From positions 2,356,001 through 2,420,000 of the forward strand of contig NZ_CP031598.1 in assembly GCF_008728195.1 (NCBI RefSeq): DNA of 64,000 bases, given 5' to 3'. This document shows, piece after piece, positions 8,705 through 15,656 of this stretch (position 1 is its first letter; the number at the start of each line of letters is the position of its first letter). The notes beneath the pieces are model-generated. The model was not told the origin of the DNA, searched no databases, and saw only the letters and a program-made list of their open reading frames with translations. The translations under genes and the position numbers were made by a program. This stretch comes from Roseovarius indicus (GTDB lineage: Bacteria; Pseudomonadota; Alphaproteobacteria; Rhodobacterales; Rhodobacteraceae).

Positions 8705-9266
8705 TGCAGTCAGCGCGCTGAAAGGCGCATCCTTTGATGGCACTGTCACCGTCCGCGACGCAGGGCTTCAGGGCATGATCACCCTGCGCGGCGATCTCGG
8801 CTCGGCCAAGATGACCAAGGCGGTGAAAGACGCGACCGGCGCCGCCAAGCCCGGCCAGCGTGAAATCACCGCGAAAGGCGACAGCGGCGCGGCATGGATG
8901 TCGCCCGACGAACTGCTGGTGATGGTGCCCTACGACACCGTCGCCGACGCCCTCGCCAAGATCGAGACGGCGCTCAAGGGCGAGCACTTCCTCGCCGTCA
9001 ACGTCTCCGACGCCCGCGCCATGTTCGAGATCAAGGGGGCAGGGGCGCGCGAGATCATCGCCAAGCTCTGTCCGGTCGACATGGCCCCCGGTGCGTTCGA
9101 GCCGGGCTCGATCCGGCGCACCCGCATGGCCCAGGTCGCCGCGGCCGTCTGGATGACCGACGCCGAAACCATCCGCGTGGTCTGCTTCCGGTCGGTCGCG
9201 GAATACGTCTTCGGCCTGCTCTGCGACGCGGCCGAACCGGGTGGCGAGGTGGGCTACTTCGCCTGA
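8697..9266 (+). CDS. soxG: Sarcosine oxidase, gamma subunit
   Basis: The protein has 189 residues. SoxG is a GcvT-fold-related subunit of heterotetrameric sarcosine oxidase without its own catalytic site. The N-terminal VSALKGASFDGTVTVRDAGLQ and the central DELLVMVPYDTVADAL fit the family. The C-terminal SVAEYVFGLLCDAAEPGGEVGYFA is typical. It overlaps soxA by 8 bases and ends the operon. A gap of 88 bases separates it from the convergent acyl-CoA ligase gene. Confidence 0.93.
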   Translation: MSDAVSALKGASFDGTVTVRDAGLQGMITLRGDLGSAKMTKAVKDATGAAKPGQREITAKGDSGAAWMSPDELLVMVPYDTVADALAKIETALKGEHFLAVNVSDARAMFEIKGAGAREIIAKLCPVDMAPGAFEPGSIRRTRMAQVAAAVWMTDAETIRVVCFRSVAEYVFGLLCDAAEPGGEVGYFA

Positions 9267-9323
9267 GGCGTCGCACGGCCGGCAATGTCGCGCAGTGGGT
9301 ATTTGAGACCAGAAAGAAGCCGG

Positions 9324-9351
9324 GGGCGGGCGCGATCGGCGGCCGCCCTTT
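9324..9351 (+). terminator. Possible terminator between convergent soxG and CoA ligase
   Basis: A short GC stem GGGCGG / CCGCCC is followed by TTT CCC. The loop is 13 bases. It is weak but is the only hairpin in the gap. Confidence 0.35.
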
Positions 9352-9354
9352 CCC

Positions 9355-10947
9355 TTAGCGGCGTGAGCTGGCGTTCCGGTCCCAAGTGTTTTCCGTAATC
9401 CCTTGCTCACGCAGGGGAAATTTCTGGATCTTCCCGGTCTGAGTCTTGGGCAGCGCCTCGGCTTGTTCAAGGTAACGCGGCACCATGAAGGACGGCAGCC
9501 GCTCCTTGAGGAACGCAGCCAGTTCATCCGGCGCCCATGCCGTGCCGGGCTTCAGCACCACGACCGCCATGACCTCCTGCTCGGTATCGTCTGAGTCCAC
9601 CGGGATCACCGCGCATTCCAGCACCGAGGGATGCGCCGTCACCTGCTGCTCCACTTCCATCGACGAGATATTCTCCCCCCGCCGCCGGATCGCATCCTTC
9701 ACCCGGTCGACAAAGGCGAAGTTCCCCGCCTCGTCGCGCACCAGCATGTCGCCGGTATGAAGCCACTGGTTCCGCCACGCCTTCGCCGTCCAGTCCGGAT
9801 GGTTCCAGTACCCCGCCGAGGTGATCCAGGGCCGCTTCGCCCGCACCAGCGCCTCGCCCGGCGTGCCGTGGGGCACCTCCTCGTCATCCTCGTCGACAAG
9901 GATCACCTCGAAACGGTCCTCCTGCACCCGGCCACAGGTCTTGTTGTCATGCAGATCGAAGCCGGAGCGGGTCGGGCAGTTCATCTCGGTCCCGCCCCAG
10001 GTGGTCGACACCAGACAGCCAAACCGATCCTTGAACGCCTCCACATCGGCAATGAGCGGCACCATCAGCATCCGCTCCAGCGGCGTGTCGGCATCCTCTT
10101 CCCGTTCCGGCTGGCGATAGAGAAAACTCGCCATCGCCCCCAGCAGGAAGCTCACTGTCGCTCCGTGGCGGCGGATATCGTCCCAATAGCTGTCGGTGTG
10201 AAACCCGCCCTGCACGATGGCGGTGCACCCGGCGATACAACTGGCATAGACCACCGCGAATTTCCCGGCGATGTGAAATAGCGGGATCGGCGCGAAATAG
10301 ACATCGCTCTCGCGCAGCTCCAGCATCTCGGTCACGCCATAGGCATACTCGTAGACATGCGCATGGGTCATCATCGCGCCCTTCGACGGGCCGGTCGTCC
10401 CGGACGTATACATCACCGCCTGAACGTCATTGTAGCGCGGGCCCGCGCCGCTCCATTCGGTGTCGGCGTAAAGATCCTGCAAAGACACGATATCGAACCG
10501 CTCCCGCACCTCCGCAGGCACCTCGCCCTCGCCGGTCACCACCAGCCGCTGCAAATGCTCCAGCTTCCCCGCAATCGGCACCAGCCGGTCGAGGAACTGC
10601 GTATGGATCACCATCTCACGCGCCAGCGCGTCGTTGATCATGTAGGCCAGGATTTCGCCGAGATAGTGATTGTTGAGCGGCACCTCGATGATCCCGATCC
10701 GCGCCAGCGCGCACCACAGATCGACCACCTCGATCCCGTCGGGAAGCATGCTGAGCATCGTTTCGCCCGGCGCGGTGCCAAGCCCCGATATCCCCTTTGC
10801 CAACCGCCCCGACCGCGCGCCGATCTCGGCATAGGTATAGCTTTTCTCGGGCGTCACGATCCACGGCTTGTCCGGCCGGTCCGCGATCCGCCGCGCCAGC
10901 ACGCTGGCCAGGTCACGCTCGCGCAGCGGGTCGTCCGGCGCCGCCAT
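9355..10947 (-). CDS. AMP-dependent acyl-CoA ligase (CaiC-like class I adenylate-forming enzyme)
   Basis: The protein has 530 residues from the ATG at 10947 (MAAPDDPLRERDLASVLARR), four bases after the stop of the upstream crotonase gene. The phosphate-binding motif MYTSGTTGPSKGAMMTH lies near residues 170-186. The adenylation motifs STTWGGTEMNCPTR and WLHTGDMLVRDEAGNFAFVDR, and the C-terminal LPKTQTGKIQKFPLRE with its catalytic Lys, are all present, so the enzyme should be active. It activates a carboxylic acid to its CoA ester. The overall look is closest to crotonobetaine/carnitine-CoA ligase-like enzymes, but the substrate cannot be read from sequence. It forms an operon with the enoyl-CoA hydratase at 10952. 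Confidence 0.85.
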   Translation of the reverse strand: MAAPDDPLRERDLASVLARRIADRPDKPWIVTPEKSYTYAEIGARSGRLAKGISGLGTAPGETMLSMLPDGIEVVDLWCALARIGIIEVPLNNHYLGEILAYMINDALAREMVIHTQFLDRLVPIAGKLEHLQRLVVTGEGEVPAEVRERFDIVSLQDLYADTEWSGAGPRYNDVQAVMYTSGTTGPSKGAMMTHAHVYEYAYGVTEMLELRESDVYFAPIPLFHIAGKFAVVYASCIAGCTAIVQGGFHTDSYWDDIRRHGATVSFLLGAMASFLYRQPEREEDADTPLERMLMVPLIADVEAFKDRFGCLVSTTWGGTEMNCPTRSGFDLHDNKTCGRVQEDRFEVILVDEDDEEVPHGTPGEALVRAKRPWITSAGYWNHPDWTAKAWRNQWLHTGDMLVRDEAGNFAFVDRVKDAIRRRGENISSMEVEQQVTAHPSVLECAVIPVDSDDTEQEVMAVVVLKPGTAWAPDELAAFLKERLPSFMVPRYLEQAEALPKTQTGKIQKFPLREQGITENTWDRNASSRR

Positions 10948-10951
10948 CGCC

Positions 10952-11758
10952 CTACCGGCCCTTGAACTTGGGCGGGCGCTTCTCGGCAAAGGCGCTGATC
11001 GCCTCGCCGTAATCCTCGGTATAGATCAGGTTGGTGATCGTCTGCTTTTCCAGCTCCAGCGCGGATTCGAAATCGGAATCGAGCCCGCGTTGCAGCATCC
11101 GCTTATGCGCCACGGTCGCCAGCGGCGCCCGCGACATGATCCGCCGCGCCAGCTCTTCGGCCGCCGCTTCCTCGTCGCCATCCTTCACCAGCTTGTTGAC
11201 CAGCCCGATCCGGTACCCCTCTGCCGCGTCGATGAATTCCCCCGTCAGCACCAGCTCCCGCGCCCGGTTCAGCCCCACGATCAGCGGCAGAAGCTGCGAG
11301 GCGCCCCCGGTGATGGTCATCCCCGCATTCGACTCCGGAAACCCGAAAATGGCACTTTCCGCCGCGACCACGAGGTCACTGTCGATCGCCACCTCGAACC
11401 CGGCCCCCACCGCATGGCCACGCACGCAGGAAATCACCACCTTGCGCGCCTTGCGGATGATCCGCGGAATTTCCTGCAGGTTCTCGGTGATGTCCTCGAC
11501 GATATCGAGAATGGGGTGGATCTCGCCGCTCTTGATCTGCGGATATTCCTCCATCGCGACCTTCAAGTCGTCGCCCGCACTGAACGCCTTGCCGACGCTG
11601 CCGATGATGATTGCCTTCACCTCCGGGTCGTCCGCGGCCTCCTGCAGAACCTCGACCAACCGGCGCACCTCGGGCGGATCGAACGCGTTCAGAACCTCCG
11701 GCCGGTTGAACCTGATCCAGCCAATCCCGTCTTTGACCTCGTAAAGAAGATGCGCCAT
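10952..11758 (-). CDS. Enoyl-CoA hydratase/isomerase family protein (crotonase)
   Basis: The protein has 268 residues. The start at 11758 (MAHLLYEVKDGIGWIRFNRP) is preceded by GGGAGA. Crotonase features are the oxyanion-hole regions KAFSAGDDLKVA and CVRGHAVGAGFEVAIDSDL. Glutamates sit at both hydratase positions (GFEVA and FGFPESNAG), so it is a plausible hydratase rather than only an isomerase. It lies first in a two-gene unit with the acyl-CoA ligase, suggesting activation and hydration of an unsaturated acid, perhaps of the carnitine/crotonobetaine type (inference). A possible TetR-type half-site pair is about 70 bases upstream. Confidence 0.87.
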   Translation of the reverse strand: MAHLLYEVKDGIGWIRFNRPEVLNAFDPPEVRRLVEVLQEAADDPEVKAIIIGSVGKAFSAGDDLKVAMEEYPQIKSGEIHPILDIVEDITENLQEIPRIIRKARKVVISCVRGHAVGAGFEVAIDSDLVVAAESAIFGFPESNAGMTITGGASQLLPLIVGLNRARELVLTGEFIDAAEGYRIGLVNKLVKDGDEEAAAEELARRIMSRAPLATVAHKRMLQRGLDSDFESALELEKQTITNLIYTEDYGEAISAFAEKRPPKFKGR

Positions 11759-12066
11759 GAAATGTCTCCCTGCCGGTGCTGCCCCGGCCGCATGTCCTGA
11801 ATATTTCCTGTGATGAAAAAAGCCTAACGAGCGTTCAGCGCATGTCAAGAAACCGCCGCCACCCGGCACCTGTCGCAGGGCTTCAACCGCCGCAATGACA
11901 GGAAAAACCTCAATTTCTAAGGGTCGCCAGGGCAGGGCATCTCGGCGGATACTCTCCCGCCACACCGCGGCCGGGCCGGTTTTCGCAAGTTACGCCTTGA
12001 CGTTCCCACCCCCCCGGACACATGTAATGCCACAGGTTTAACGCAATAACGAACAAGGGGTCCGAT
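11759..12066. other. Divergent intergenic region between crotonase and sodB
   Basis: About 308 bases without a gene. It contains an AACG-AG-CGTT inverted repeat at 11826-11835. A TTGACG box at 11997-12002 is followed by a poor -10, and the purine-rich ribosome binding site of sodB (ACAAGGGG) ends near 12060. Nothing else protein-like was seen. Confidence 0.5.
11826..11835. promoter_or_regulatory. Possible operator, AACG-N2-CGTT inverted repeat
   Basis: A short palindrome AACGAGCGTT sits 68 bases upstream of the crotonase start. Similar AACG-N2-CGTT dyads are bound by TetR-family regulators of acyl-CoA metabolism in other bacteria. The outer bases are only partly symmetric, so this is tentative. 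Confidence 0.25.
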
Positions 12067-12666
12067 ATGGCTTTTGAACTTCCCGATCTTCCGTATGCGC
12101 ACGACGCGCTGGCTGACAGCGGCATGTCGAAAGAGACGCTGGAATATCACCACGACATCCACCACAAGGCCTATGTCGACAACGGCAACAAGGCGATTTC
12201 CGGTACCGAGTGGGAAGGCAAATCCGCCGAAGAGATCATCAAGGGCACCTATGATCCGAACGCCGTCGCGCAGTCGGGCATCTTCAACAACGCCTCGCAA
12301 TACTGGAACCACAACCAGTTCTGGGAAATGATGGCGCCGGGCGGCACCGGCATGCCGGGCGAGCTCGAGAACGCGCTGAAAGAGTCGTTCGGCTCGGTCG
12401 ACAAGTTCAAGGAAGAGTTCTCCGCCGCGGGCGCAGGCCAGTTCGGCTCGGGCTGGGCATGGCTGGTGAAAGACACCGATGGCAGCCTGAAGGTCACCAA
12501 GACCGAGAACGGCGTCAACCCGCTCTGCTTCAACCAGACCGCGCTTCTGGGCTGCGACGTGTGGGAGCATTCCTACTACATCGACTTCCGCAACAAGCGC
12601 CCGGCCTACCTGCAGAACTTCCTGGATAACCTGGTGAACTGGGAAAACGTCGCGGGCCGCATGTAA
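12067..12666 (+). CDS. sodB: Superoxide dismutase, Fe type
   Basis: The protein has 199 residues and is cytoplasmic (no signal peptide). It converts superoxide to peroxide and oxygen. The N-terminal EYHHDIHHKAYVDNGN gives the first metal His and helix. NASQYWNHNQFWEMM carries the second His. The C-terminal GCDVWEHSYYIDFRNKR carries the Asp and His ligands and is the Fe/Mn SOD signature. GAGQFGSGWAWLV with Gln before FGSGW, and the overall length, favour the Fe form. The ATG at 12067 follows an ACAAGGGG ribosome binding site. It is a single-gene unit with a strong terminator 25 bases after the stop. Confidence 0.95.
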   Translation: MAFELPDLPYAHDALADSGMSKETLEYHHDIHHKAYVDNGNKAISGTEWEGKSAEEIIKGTYDPNAVAQSGIFNNASQYWNHNQFWEMMAPGGTGMPGELENALKESFGSVDKFKEEFSAAGAGQFGSGWAWLVKDTDGSLKVTKTENGVNPLCFNQTALLGCDVWEHSYYIDFRNKRPAYLQNFLDNLVNWENVAGRM

Positions 12667-12690
12667 GCCGCACGATCAAGACTTTTCGGA

Positions 12691-12719
12691 AAGGCCCTGC
12701 CTCACGGCGGGGCCTTTTT
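12691..12719 (+). terminator. Intrinsic terminator of sodB
   Basis: An AAGGCCCTGCC / GGCGGGGCCTT stem with a 4-base loop (one G-T pair) is followed by TTTTT. Confidence 0.85.
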
Positions 12720-12898
12720 GCGTCCGGGGTGGTGATGGCTTGCGGCCATCCGCATATGCGCGGCGCAACCGTTGTCGCAATTGCGGGGTGAAAATCGCCC
12801 GAAATCCCGCTATCAAGGCCCCAGCAAGGGCGTTCCTTCATCGCCAGAGCGGAAAGAGGCCTGAATGTCTCCGATCGTCGCGGCCGAAAGGGCAGGGC

Positions 12899-13297
12899 AT
12901 GCAAATCTTCTCGGTCCTCAGGGGGTGCGTCGCCGCGTATATCGTCGGCGTGTTGTTCAACTGGGCGGGATATCTGATCGACATCCGGCACAGGCCCCGC
13001 CCTGCAGGGGATATCTGGACCGATCTCGTCTTCATGGCAGTCATGGGCGGCGGTCTGGCCCTGATCGCGACCATTCTGGTGCTCGCCCTCTGGTTCGTGC
13101 TGGCCCGGCGCGGCGCAACTGTCAGCTATCGCGATGCCCTGACCACGGGGGCGGCCGGCACGGTCCTCGTGTTCTGGTCGGTCGGCAATCTGCTCCCCTG
13201 GCTCCTCGTGGGCGTCCTTCTGGGCGCGGCGTTCGGGGCCGCCTTCTGGCTCACCGCCTTCGGTCGCCGACGCGAGGTCACCCTGTCCCTGACCTGA
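12899..13297 (+). CDS. Hypothetical four-span inner membrane protein
   Basis: The protein has 132 residues from the ATG at 12899 (MQIFSVLRGCVAAYIVGVLF). Hydrophobic segments lie near residues 5-25, 43-66, 82-98 and 100-120, with few charges between them, so it is an integral membrane protein. I recognise no family motif. It stands alone between sodB and a stress-type promoter sequence. A longer upstream start would add basic residues that do not resemble the protein. Confidence 0.6.
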   Translation: MQIFSVLRGCVAAYIVGVLFNWAGYLIDIRHRPRPAGDIWTDLVFMAVMGGGLALIATILVLALWFVLARRGATVSYRDALTTGAAGTVLVFWSVGNLLPWLLVGVLLGAAFGAAFWLTAFGRRREVTLSLT

Positions 13298-13323
13298 CGA
13301 CATCTTGCCCCGACGTCGTTTCC

Positions 13324-13348
13324 GGAACCGGCGCTTGCCCCACGCGTT
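13324..13348 (+). promoter_or_regulatory. Candidate EcfG-type general-stress promoter (GGAAC-N16-CGTT)
   Basis: GGAAC lies at 13324-13328 and CGTT at 13345-13348, 16 bases apart, 35 bases before the start at 13384. It matches the EcfG consensus of alphaproteobacteria, as does the site at 4430. The genes behind it are of the kind often seen in stress regulons. Confidence 0.5.
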
Positions 13349-13383
13349 TCATTCCTGAAGACCAAGGAAAAGGAGGCGCCAAG

Positions 13384-13605
13384 ATGGCCGAGCGCAAGAG
13401 ATCCAAAGACGGCAGCCGCGACAGCGAAGAGTATATCGACGAAACCACGGGCGAGCCGGGCGACGAAGGCCGCGCCGGTGGAACCCTTGCCCGCAAGATC
13501 GGCACCCGTGACGAAGAAAAACGCAACACCGAACGCCCCGCCGGCCGCACCCGCGTCACCGGCGCAGACGAGCGTGACCACGGATCGGACAGAGGAGACG
13601 AATGA
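13384..13605 (+). CDS. Small, highly hydrophilic, probably disordered protein
   Basis: The protein has 73 residues, dominated by Lys, Arg, Asp, Glu, Gly and Thr, with no hydrophobic core (MAERKRSKDGSRDSEEYIDE at the start). The composition resembles small hydrophilic stress proteins but no family motif is visible. AAGGAGG lies about 6 bases upstream of the ATG. Its stop is one base before the ATG of the host-attachment-family gene, so both share the EcfG-like promoter. Confidence 0.65.
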   Translation: MAERKRSKDGSRDSEEYIDETTGEPGDEGRAGGTLARKIGTRDEEKRNTERPAGRTRVTGADERDHGSDRGDE

Positions 13606-13606
13606 C

Positions 13607-14065
13607 ATGGCAACACTGACCCACGGCACCTGGGTGCTGATCGCCGATGGCGAAAAGGCCCTTTTCCTGCGCAACGATCTCGACGAGATCAACCCCGACC
13701 TCAACGTCGTGCGCATCGAGGAACAGGAAAACCCGGCCGATTCCGACCAGGGCACCGACAAGCCCGGCCGCATGCAGGACACCGGCGTTCAACAGATGTC
13801 CTCCATGCAGGAAACCGACTGGCACCAGCTGGCCAAGGACAGGTTTGCCGACGAACTGGCCGAGATGCTCTACAAATACGCCCACAAGAACACCTTCGAG
13901 CGGATCGTCCTGATCGCTCCGCCGCGTGTCCTGGGCGAGCTGCGCGACAAGATGCACAAGGAAGTCAGCTCGCGCGTCGTGGCCGACATGCCCAAGGACC
14001 TGACCAACCACCCGCTCGACAAGGTCGAGAAACTGCTCAAGTCCGAGCTCGACCCCACAGCCTGA
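13607..14065 (+). CDS. Host attachment family protein (PF10116 type)
   Basis: The protein has 152 residues. It begins THGTWVLIADGEKALFLRN, followed by a variable linker rich in Asp/Gln. The C-terminal half contains FADELAEMLYKYAHKNTFER and IVLIAPPRVLGELRDKMHKE. This is the pattern of the family first described from an Agrobacterium protein involved in host attachment. The molecular function is unknown; the fold resembles eRF1/actin-type ATP-binding regions. It sits one base after the small hydrophilic gene and probably shares its stress promoter, which suggests a stress role rather than attachment (inference). Confidence 0.8.
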   Translation: MATLTHGTWVLIADGEKALFLRNDLDEINPDLNVVRIEEQENPADSDQGTDKPGRMQDTGVQQMSSMQETDWHQLAKDRFADELAEMLYKYAHKNTFERIVLIAPPRVLGELRDKMHKEVSSRVVADMPKDLTNHPLDKVEKLLKSELDPTA

Positions 14066-14146
14066 CGCCGGCCCGTCACTACCGGCTTGTCTTCCGCGCC
14101 GTCCTGCGTCAGCAAGGCGGCGCGCGACAGTTCAGGTGGGGTGACG

Positions 14147-15043
14147 ATGACAGAAGGTGGCAAGGGGATCGCGGCAATCGTGGCCGCCTGCACCATCTGG
14201 GGGCTGTCGGCGCTGTACTACAAGTTGCTCGACCACGTACCGCCGCTCGAGGTCCTGGCGCATCGCACGATCTGGTCCTTCGTCTTCTTCGCTGGTGTCC
14301 TGATCGCGCAGCGGCGTCTCACGGTTCTCCGGCAGGCCCTGTCGAACTGGAAGGACGTGGCCATCGTCGCCTTCGCGGCCCTGATGATCTCGTGCAACTG
14401 GTTCGTGTTCATCTCCTCCATCCAGACCGGCCACGCCATCGAGGCGTCGATGGGCTATTACACATTCCCGCTCGCCTCGGTCCTGATGGGCGCGATCTTC
14501 TTCCGCGAAAGACTGGGCCCGGCCCAGGCCGCTGCCGTCGCGCTGGCGGCCATCGCTGTTGTCGTGCTCGCGGCAGGTCTGGGCGTCGCCCCCTGGATTC
14601 CGATCATCGTGGCCGCCACCTTCGCCCTTTACGGCGTTGCCAAGAAATGGCTCACCGTCGGGCCCGTCGTCTCCGTCACCGCCGAGGTCATGCTGCTCTC
14701 GCCCATCGCGGCAGTCCTGCTCTGGCAGGCCCATCACGCGGGCACGGGCCATTACGGCACCGACATTCCGACATCGCTGCTCCTGATGTTCTCCGGCTTG
14801 CTGACCGGCACGCCGCTAATCCTCTTCAGCTACGCCGCCCGCCGCCTGACAATGGCCACCGTGGGGCTGCTGCAATACATCAACCCCAGCCTGCAATTCC
14901 TTTGCGCCACGCTCATCTTTCGCGAAGTCTTCAGCATCTGGCACGCCATCGCCTTCGGCCTGATCTGGACGGCGCTGGCGATCTACACCACCGCCCTCTG
15001 GCGTCAGGACAGGGTCGCCCGCAGGGTGCCGCCCAGCGTTTGA
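14147..15043 (+). CDS. rarD: EamA-family transporter RarD
   Basis: The protein has 298 residues, starting at 14147 (MTEGGKGIAAIVAACTIWGL). It has ten hydrophobic segments in two EamA halves. RarD hallmarks are ACTIWGLSALYYKLLDHVPP, HRTIWSFVF, NWFVFISSIQTGHAIEASMGYY and TGTPLILFSYAARRL. Substrate unknown; the family belongs to the drug/metabolite transporter superfamily of the inner membrane. Its 3' end overlaps the convergent LOG gene by 40 bases. Confidence 0.9.
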   Translation: MTEGGKGIAAIVAACTIWGLSALYYKLLDHVPPLEVLAHRTIWSFVFFAGVLIAQRRLTVLRQALSNWKDVAIVAFAALMISCNWFVFISSIQTGHAIEASMGYYTFPLASVLMGAIFFRERLGPAQAAAVALAAIAVVVLAAGLGVAPWIPIIVAATFALYGVAKKWLTVGPVVSVTAEVMLLSPIAAVLLWQAHHAGTGHYGTDIPTSLLLMFSGLLTGTPLILFSYAARRLTMATVGLLQYINPSLQFLCATLIFREVFSIWHAIAFGLIWTALAIYTTALWRQDRVARRVPPSV

Positions 15044-15555
15044 ACGTCCTCGCAGACCGTCACGAATCCACGAAGCGACTCGTCGGCGAACCCTTCGGCG
15101 ATCACGTGATCGATCAATCCGGCCAGCGGCGTCCAGTACCCGGCGGTATTGAGCAGGATCACCGGCTTGTCATGCAGGCCAAGCTGCCGCCATGTCAGCA
15201 CCTCGAAGAACTCGTCCAGCGACCCCGCGCCGCCCGGCAGCACCACGATCGCATCGCAATTCATGAACATGACCTTCTTGCGCTCGTGCATCGTCTCGGT
15301 CACCACGAAGCGGGTCAGGTCGGTCTTGCCGACCTCCCACCGCACAAGATGCTCGGGGATCACGCCAAAGGTCTCGGCCCCCTCGGCCTGCGCCGCCCGC
15401 GCCACCGCGCCCATCAGCCCGACATCGCCCGCGCCATAGACCAGCCGCCAGCCTTCCCGCGCGATCAACTGCCCAAGCGCCGTCGCCTCGGCCTCGTATT
15501 CGGGGCGCCGCCCCGCACGTGAGCCGCAAAAGACACAGACCGACCGGACCGCCAT
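15004..15555 (-). CDS. LOG family protein (TIGR00730; predicted nucleotide 5'-monophosphate phosphoribohydrolase)
   Basis: The protein has 183 residues with a Rossmann-like fold. It has VCVFCGSRAG at the N-terminus, GWRLVYGAGDVGLMGAVARAA, and the catalytic region MNCDAIVVLPGGAGSLDEFFE. The usual PGGxGT reads PGGAGS here, a conservative change; the catalytic Glu of the DEFFE part is kept. LOG enzymes release the free base from nucleoside monophosphates (in plants this activates cytokinins). The bacterial substrate is uncertain. It is transcribed opposite the LysM gene and overlaps rarD tail to tail. Confidence 0.88.
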   Translation of the reverse strand: MAVRSVCVFCGSRAGRRPEYEAEATALGQLIAREGWRLVYGAGDVGLMGAVARAAQAEGAETFGVIPEHLVRWEVGKTDLTRFVVTETMHERKKVMFMNCDAIVVLPGGAGSLDEFFEVLTWRQLGLHDKPVILLNTAGYWTPLAGLIDHVIAEGFADESLRGFVTVCEDVQTLGGTLRATLS

Positions 15556-15656
15556 AAAATCACCACAATTTGCAAAAGGGTTGTTTTGACCCTAGATAGC
15601 CGTGTTGCTAAGGTCCGGCAACCGTGCTGCATGCGGCCCCGGGCGGAAGGATTTGG

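Noticed and set aside
5603..8749. Long minus-strand open frame (1048 codons) opposite soxA
   Set aside because: Shadow of soxA codon bias; composition is not protein-like and no start signal is seen.
13607..14065. Reading the host-attachment-family gene as evidence for plant association
   Set aside because: The family name comes from one Agrobacterium study; members are widespread in bacteria without hosts.
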